A DNA stretch of 64,000 nt from Coptis chinensis (taxonomy: Eukaryota > Streptophyta > Magnoliopsida > Ranunculales > Ranunculaceae), in NCBI GenBank assembly GCA_015680905.1, contig CM027382.1, positions 11,505,501 through 11,569,500 of the forward strand, read 5' to 3'. This document shows, piece after piece, positions 59,110 to 64,000 of the stretch (position 1 is the stretch's first letter; each line of letters starts with the position of its first letter). The notes beneath the pieces were generated by a model. That model saw only the letters and a program-made list of their open reading frames with translations, was not told where the DNA came from and ran no database searches. The position numbers and the translations under genes are program-made.

Positions 59110-59830
59110 CTGCGCAGTTTTTTAATTCTGTTCAGATGGAGATCTTTCCGCACGCGGATGTCTCTCAAATTTAATCCATAGTTTACTGACACATTGTAGT
59201 CTGACATATTAAAATTTTAGACAGATCCAACGGTTGGATTTCTGTCGAGGCGCGCATAAGCGTGACACGTCGTAGTGTTTCTACACCAGAAAAACTGCAG
59301 TGTGCAGTCTTTTGTTTCTGCTTAGATGGTGTCGTTTCCATAATCGGATTTGTATGAAATTTAATCCATAGTTTCCTGACACATTGTAGTCTGACATATT
59401 AAAATTTTAGACATATCCAACGGTTGGATTTCTGTCGAGGTGCGCATAAGCATGACAGGTCCTAGTGTTTCTACACCAGAAAAACTGCAGTGTGCAGTCT
59501 TTTGTTTCTTCTTAGATGGTGACCTTTCCGTACTCGGATTTGTATGAAATTTAATCTATAGTTTCCTGACACATTTTAGTCTTCCATATTAGATTTTTAG
59601 ATTTATCCAATGGCTTGATATCTGTCGAGGCTTCCATTAGTGGGACTAGTCGTAGTAGAAACTACACCAGAAAACTGATGGGTGCAGCCTTTTGTTTCTG
59701 TTTAGATGGAGGTCAACCTATTATCGGATTGACCTCAAATTTAATCCATAGATTCTTGATATCCAGTTAAATGACATATACAAATTTTAGGCAAATCCAA
59801 TGGTGGGTTGTCTGTCAAGGCACGGATTAA
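59110..59830. repeat. Four 190 bp tandem repeats inside the solo LTR
   Basis: Each unit contains GAAATTTAATCCATAG, a run ending TTTTAGAC and ATCCAACGGTTGGAT; that last motif, exact or degenerate, lies at 59225, 59415, 59605 and 59795, a spacing of exactly 190 bases. Units degrade toward the right. Confidence 0.92.
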
Positions 59831-60548
59831 CAAGGTTGTTAGAATTAGCTCAAGTTTAAAATAGATATAGTTGGGTGGTTACATGATGGCATTAGATGGT
59901 CAGTGGTTATTATACTTTTGATATATTCTTACTATCATGAAAATATTGGTGTGGAATGAAAATATATCTATATGTTTTATTTTATCGTGATTATTAAAAT
60001 ATTTGGAGAATTGGTTAAGAGCTACGTAAGGCTTGATTCTAATCTTAAAAGATTGGATCGTGAAAGCCTTATGTGTCAGTCTTGATCACTATATCTATAA
60101 TATATATATTAGTTTGTTTGTGATAACTATGTGATTGTGTTAGAAATCTTGTTTTTTGATACTACATAAATATATATGTGTGAGATATAGAAGTTGTATA
60201 TGAATATAGACTTTAGTATATGTAGATCTGTTTTGGACATTAGTGTGTGTGGACTTGAATTTGGGTTAATGAACTATTTGTTTACAATATTGTATATATG
60301 AGTGTGGTTATGTAAATTGTATTTGTTTGATTATAAGTCCGTTTTACATTAAATGATGCTTAAGTGCTTGATTTGCCTTGACACGAAATGACTCTCTACA
60401 TGTGTGGTCTGTTTTGACATGAGTAATGCTAGTATAATTATAAGTGATAATAATGTTTTAAAAAGTAAGCCCACATCTTTAGAACTCTCCATGCCTCGAG
60501 ATTTGGTAATGAGATATTATGACTTGTGATGTCATGTGATAGATGGGT

Positions 60549-60832
60549 ATTCATTGAATGTGCCATGAATGACCCGTATTCATTGAATGTGCCATGAATG
60601 ACCCAATAGTTTGGACCGCCTAGAGAGGAACTAAGGTATTAAGCCTTGGGGGTTGGTCGTATTCCTTGAATGTACGGGAATGTAGGTTTGGGTATTCCTT
60701 GAATGTGGCGGGAATGACTTCGGGGCATTCATTGAATGTGCCATGAATGGCCCGATTAGTGTTATGATGGGTATTCCTTGAATGTGGCGGGAATGACCCA
60801 AGGTATTCATTGAATGTGCCATGAATGACCTG
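60549..60832. repeat. Seven interspersed CATTGAATGTG-type repeats
   Basis: Two alternating versions: ATTCATTGAATGTGCCATGA and ATTCCTTGAATGTGGCGGGA, each followed by ATGACC. Copies lie at about 60550, 60580, 60660, 60695, 60726, 60771 and 60804, with irregular spacing of 30-80 bases. The ATTCATTGAATGT core is itself a partial palindrome. Confidence 0.9.
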
Positions 60833-62663
60833 ATATTTTGTTATGCCCAAAGGAGGCTTTGTGATTATGTGTATGGAAAGCCTAGAGATGGGCAGTGACT
60901 CAAAAGTTACGAGTTTACAAGATAAAAATATGTTTCACGGAGGCGATATCCCGCTTTGGGACATATGTCTTGTAGTGGTACTTTCTCGGTGTGTGAGTGA
61001 GGCACACGGATATGTGTGATTTGGCAAATGTGTGTAGTGCAAATCGTGGAGTAGGAACTAAAGGTTGGTACGTGTCTTTGAATAAATGAGTCAACGAGAT
61101 AATTAATAAGCAAAGTAAAATATTGATTTTACGTGTGATGGAGTTATTGCATATGATGTATATGATTTATTATGATAAATGCTTACGTGGTTTGTATGAG
61201 TTGATACTCACAAGGGATGAATGTACTCCTTGGTTGTGACTTTTCATCGTTCTCATAAGTAGACGAGTGATACTAAAGTAAAAGTATATGAATTGTGTAA
61301 TGTTATGGATATGAAGTGTAACGGTAAATAATATTAGTAAATGATTGTGATTTCTATGTGACTGTGAAATGACTATAACTTGATATGTTATTACGAAAAT
61401 ATTAATGACTTGTGATAGTCTGAGATCTATGGTTATGCACGCAGAAACTTTATGACGTAATGATGTCATATGAATGACTATCCTTGATGAAGGTATTATG
61501 ATAAGTGGTATTCCCGAATATCTTGGAGACGAACCAGGTAATATCAATTAGACTTAATTGTCTTAAATGAGGTTTGGTTATGAATGGAATTTTGATTGAC
61601 TGAGATAAATCATTTTATTGTGATGTCTAACTCTGTTTTGCAGGAGGGTATGACCTATTAATCTTTTCTGCAGGGACGTAAATATCCTACCCTAAGACGG
61701 CGTGTTGGCTTAAAGGTAAGGTATACCAAACACATATTTAATTAGGTTGTCATATGTGCATTTAATAAATGGAATGTAAGTGGTATTGTATTGTGAGTTA
61801 TTTTGGAAAGTTGGAATGACGAGTACTGTTATATGAGATTCTTGGAATTTGTATGTTGGGGGTGAAATCTTACTTGGGAAGAAACTACACGCCGTTTTTG
61901 GAAAACGGAACTATATTGTCTTCCAAGTTGAAATTGTTTGAAATGTTACATTTATTCATTTAAAAGATTATTATATATTTTGTTGTTAGTTTACTCATAC
62001 CAGCAAATTCAATTTGCTGACTCATGTTTGCTTTGTTTTGCAACGTGGGTGTGTTTTTGGGAACATAGATGGTGGAGTGCAGTGGATAAGGAGACGTGAT
62101 TTGGAGTTGCTCTTGGAGTCTTCTGGTTTAAGATTTTCTGAAGAGTGGATTAGTTTCTTTATAGTTTAATAATGTAATTTAAGGATTTTTTTCCTTTTCG
62201 TTTCTTTTGATTTCAGTTTTTTGTATATATCGTGTTTGATAACAGGGTTTTGGGTTTTGTTTCACCTTGGGTTTCCAGATAATTAAATATAATTGTTTTA
62301 AATATTGTCTGGAAATTTGGGGTGTGACAATTAGGCTAATTTTTTGTAGATGTGATTTTCTAACTATTCTAAACATTATCACAAATAATCAAAAAATAAT
62401 AAAATTCTAAACTTGCCAAATATAGTATAAAAAATAGTGAAAATGAACGGTCTACAATTAGCCAAATTTTATAAATTGTTAACTACATTTGACAAGTTTG
62501 AAATTTTTTGATTGTTTTGATTATTTGTGACAATGTTTAGAATAGTTAAGAAATCATATCTACAAAAAATTAGCATAATCCAAAACTTATAAATGCCCTA
62601 ACAATTTTGAATTTGTTTACGTGTTGAGATAAAATATGTCCCTAACACCCCTCCCTTTCGAAA

Positions 62664-62840
62664 AAGTGAATGGAAATTTTGAGCTTTTTAATACAATTTG
62701 TCCATGTGAACCCCCTCAGTAAAGATGCAGTTTGAAAGAAGATTATGGCTGGTCATCCAATATTCTACTTACACAATGTTCGAGAATAACTCACAAATGA
62801 TTTTAAGCTAATTAAGATATGGATTTTAACAACTGACCTA
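62664..62840. other. Spacer
   Basis: No feature recognised. Confidence 0.5.
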
Positions 62841-62844
62841 TTAG

Positions 62845-63315
62845 GGCATCTCCAATGGGGGTGTAAACCGTATAGAGTGGAAATTTTACACCCCAAATAT
62901 AAAAAAACTCTCTCCAATAGGGGTGCTATACTGTAGGTAATAGTGTATTAGCTAATAGAGAGGGTGGGAAATTATCTCTCTCGCTATTAGTTAATAAAAA
63001 GCCCAGGCGACACTCGAACTGACGTCTGAGTGAAATAATTTTTGGACGTCACTTGGAGTAACGTCCCTTTCTAATTCTAAAGTAATTTTTTAACTCGGAC
63101 GTCACTCCAAGTGGCGTCCCATTAAATTAAAGAGGGGCGCCACTCAGTGGCGTCCGAGTTTAAAATCTATTTTTTTTACACTCTTCCATTGGAGAGTATA
63201 GAGTGTGGATATTTATAAATTATACAATAATATACAATTAGAGGTGTAAAATCCTAATAGCACCTACGTGGAGCCTAGGTGGAAGTGTAATTTTACACCC
63301 CCCATTGGAGATGCC
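62845..63315. mobile_element. MITE, PIF/Harbinger-like
   Basis: Terminal inverted repeats GGCATCTCCAATGGGGGTGT and (complement) GGCATCTCCAATGGGGGGTG. TTAG flanks both sides (62841-62844 and 63316-63319), which fits the TTA/TAA target preference of Harbinger elements plus one matching base. The 471-base interior is palindromic in parts, with GACGTCACTTGGAG against CACTCCAAGTGGCGTC. Non-coding. Confidence 0.82.
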
Positions 63316-63319
63316 TTAG

Positions 63320-63890
63320 TAACCAACACAAATGATCTCGCTTCGGTAGCCACCATTGAAAATGATTTATACATTTGAAAATTAGGATTGAACAAAAATT
63401 TACAAGTATTTAACTATTTACGATAACCTTTTTTTTAAAGCATTTTATGGATGTTTAAGATTAAGAGAAGAAAAAAGTCGATTGGTTGGTTTAGTCAATG
63501 AAGTTTTCAAGATGGGGAAAGAGGAATGCATAACACCATGTCTTAATCTTCATTATCATTTATATATTAAGTTCCACGACAAGATTAGGACATTTTGTCA
63601 GCAACCATGGAGGAATAGTTAAAAGGTTGAGACATCTCCGGCTTAAATAGTTTCTTTATTTTGTGCCGTTTATTAAACATATCACTAGAAAATATGGTTT
63701 GCCAAACACATGAATAGAAAATTTGTGTTTCAGAAAAACGACCCTTATAATATGAATCTCTATTGGTTGAAGAGAATATTTAGTGATATTCACTGAAGAA
63801 TTAATGAAGATATTAACCTCATTAAATATTCAACAAAAGTGATTATCTTATTGGATCATATTTATTATTTTGACATGAGACCATACTACC
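63320..63890. other. Gene-free AT-rich spacer
   Basis: Nothing recognised on either strand. Confidence 0.5.
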
Positions 63891-64000
63891 TATGAGGGAG
63901 TGATATTCACATCTAATGAATATCAGACACGTGTCCAGCATAAATAGAAATGTCCTACAAACCTCATGTCCTCGTCATCCGAGCTCGCTTCATTAGCAAC
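63891..64000 (+). repeat. Start of another Tat-type LTR, cut by the window edge
   Basis: TATGAGGGAGTGATATTCAC...GAATATCA..ACACGTGT.CAGCATA follows the order of the first 60 bases of the Tat LTR (TGTGAGGGAGTGATATTC...CACGTGTTCAGCATA) with the first G changed to A. The continuation lies outside the window, so it could be a solo LTR or a whole related element. Confidence 0.7.

Larger units (their letters stand above)
58484..62329 (+). mobile_element. 3.85 kb solo LTR of a Ty3/gypsy (Tekay/Del-like) element
   Basis: Begins TATAACAACCCCAATTTTT and ends AATTTGGGGTGTGACA. The target duplication ATTAG is perfect (58479-58483 and 62330-62334). The first dinucleotide TG has become TA. No pol domains or second LTR, so it is a solo LTR. 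Its termini resemble those of the solo LTR at 44031-47279 in opposite orientation. It contains two internal tandem arrays (59110-59830 and 60549-60832). Confidence 0.85.
58395..62663. mobile_element. Foldback MITE interrupted by a solo LTR
   Basis: The left part 58395-58483 (TTTCGGAAAAGGAGGGG...) and the right part 62335-62663 form one palindrome. The complement of the right end reads TTTCGAAAGGGAGGGG, and both arms share ACACGTAAACAAA, TTATAAGTTTTGGATTA and GCTAATTTTTTGTAGAT, the last two rejoined across the insertion. Without the LTR the element is about 418 bases and non-coding. Confidence 0.82.

Noticed and set aside
60549-60832. Regularly repeated short units resembling a CRISPR array
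   Set aside because: Spacing is irregular, spacers are not unique, the context is a plant LTR and there are no cas genes.
1-64000. tRNA, rRNA or organellar insertions
   Set aside because: I looked for clover-leaf-like tRNA arms and typical rRNA or plastid sequence and saw none; a covariance-model scan would be needed to exclude small RNA genes.

Overview
The window is plant nuclear DNA, most likely from a eudicot with a repeat-rich genome. Support comes from three intact plant-type genes (a legume-lectin receptor kinase, a DC1-domain protein and a wall-associated-kinase-like protein), spliceosomal introns, AT-rich spacers and plant lineages of Ty3/gypsy, Ty1/copia, CACTA, Mutator-like and MITE transposons. 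I cannot name the species.

Layout from left to right. Bases 370-1853 hold a decayed VPS45 (SM-family vesicle-fusion protein) pseudogene that kept its introns. Bases 2317-7024 hold a small CACTA-like element split by a second CACTA element (2431-6858), which carries a fragment of a condensin CAP-H gene. Bases 8568-23454 are a 14.9 kb Tat-lineage Ty3/gypsy retrotransposon with 558-559 bp LTRs and a perfect 5 bp target duplication. It has decayed gag-pol, a tandem-repeat spacer, and an antisense, intron-containing accessory gene whose 3' part is duplicated; a 1.2 kb solo LTR has landed inside that gene. The lectin receptor kinase (23614-26240, minus) lies just 160 bp beyond the retrotransposon.

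Bases 26489-33669 contain an inverted-repeat element with internal repeats, a probable hAT-like element with a LINE ORF1 remnant inside, a Mutator-like element with a perfect 9 bp target duplication, and a foldback MITE. Bases 33815-48734 are a nest: a foldback MITE received a Ty1/copia (Tork-like, minus strand) element. That element then received a CACTA transposon in its 3' LTR, carrying MITOFERRINLIKE-like and Rab3GAP-like gene fragments, and a 3.2 kb solo LTR in its gag. The DC1 gene (48991-49713, minus) and the WAK-like kinase (52627-55033, minus) follow in single-copy-looking DNA. The right end holds a second inverted-repeat element, a foldback MITE split by a 3.85 kb solo LTR, a Harbinger-type MITE, and the first 110 bases of another Tat-type LTR.

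The three intact genes form no operon or shared pathway, though two are surface receptor-like kinases and DC1 proteins are often stress-linked. Everything else records repeated nested insertion. The most unusual content is the duplicated, spliced antisense gene of the Tat element and the two CACTA elements carrying host exons together with their introns. All identifications come from reading the sequence by eye; no database search was run.
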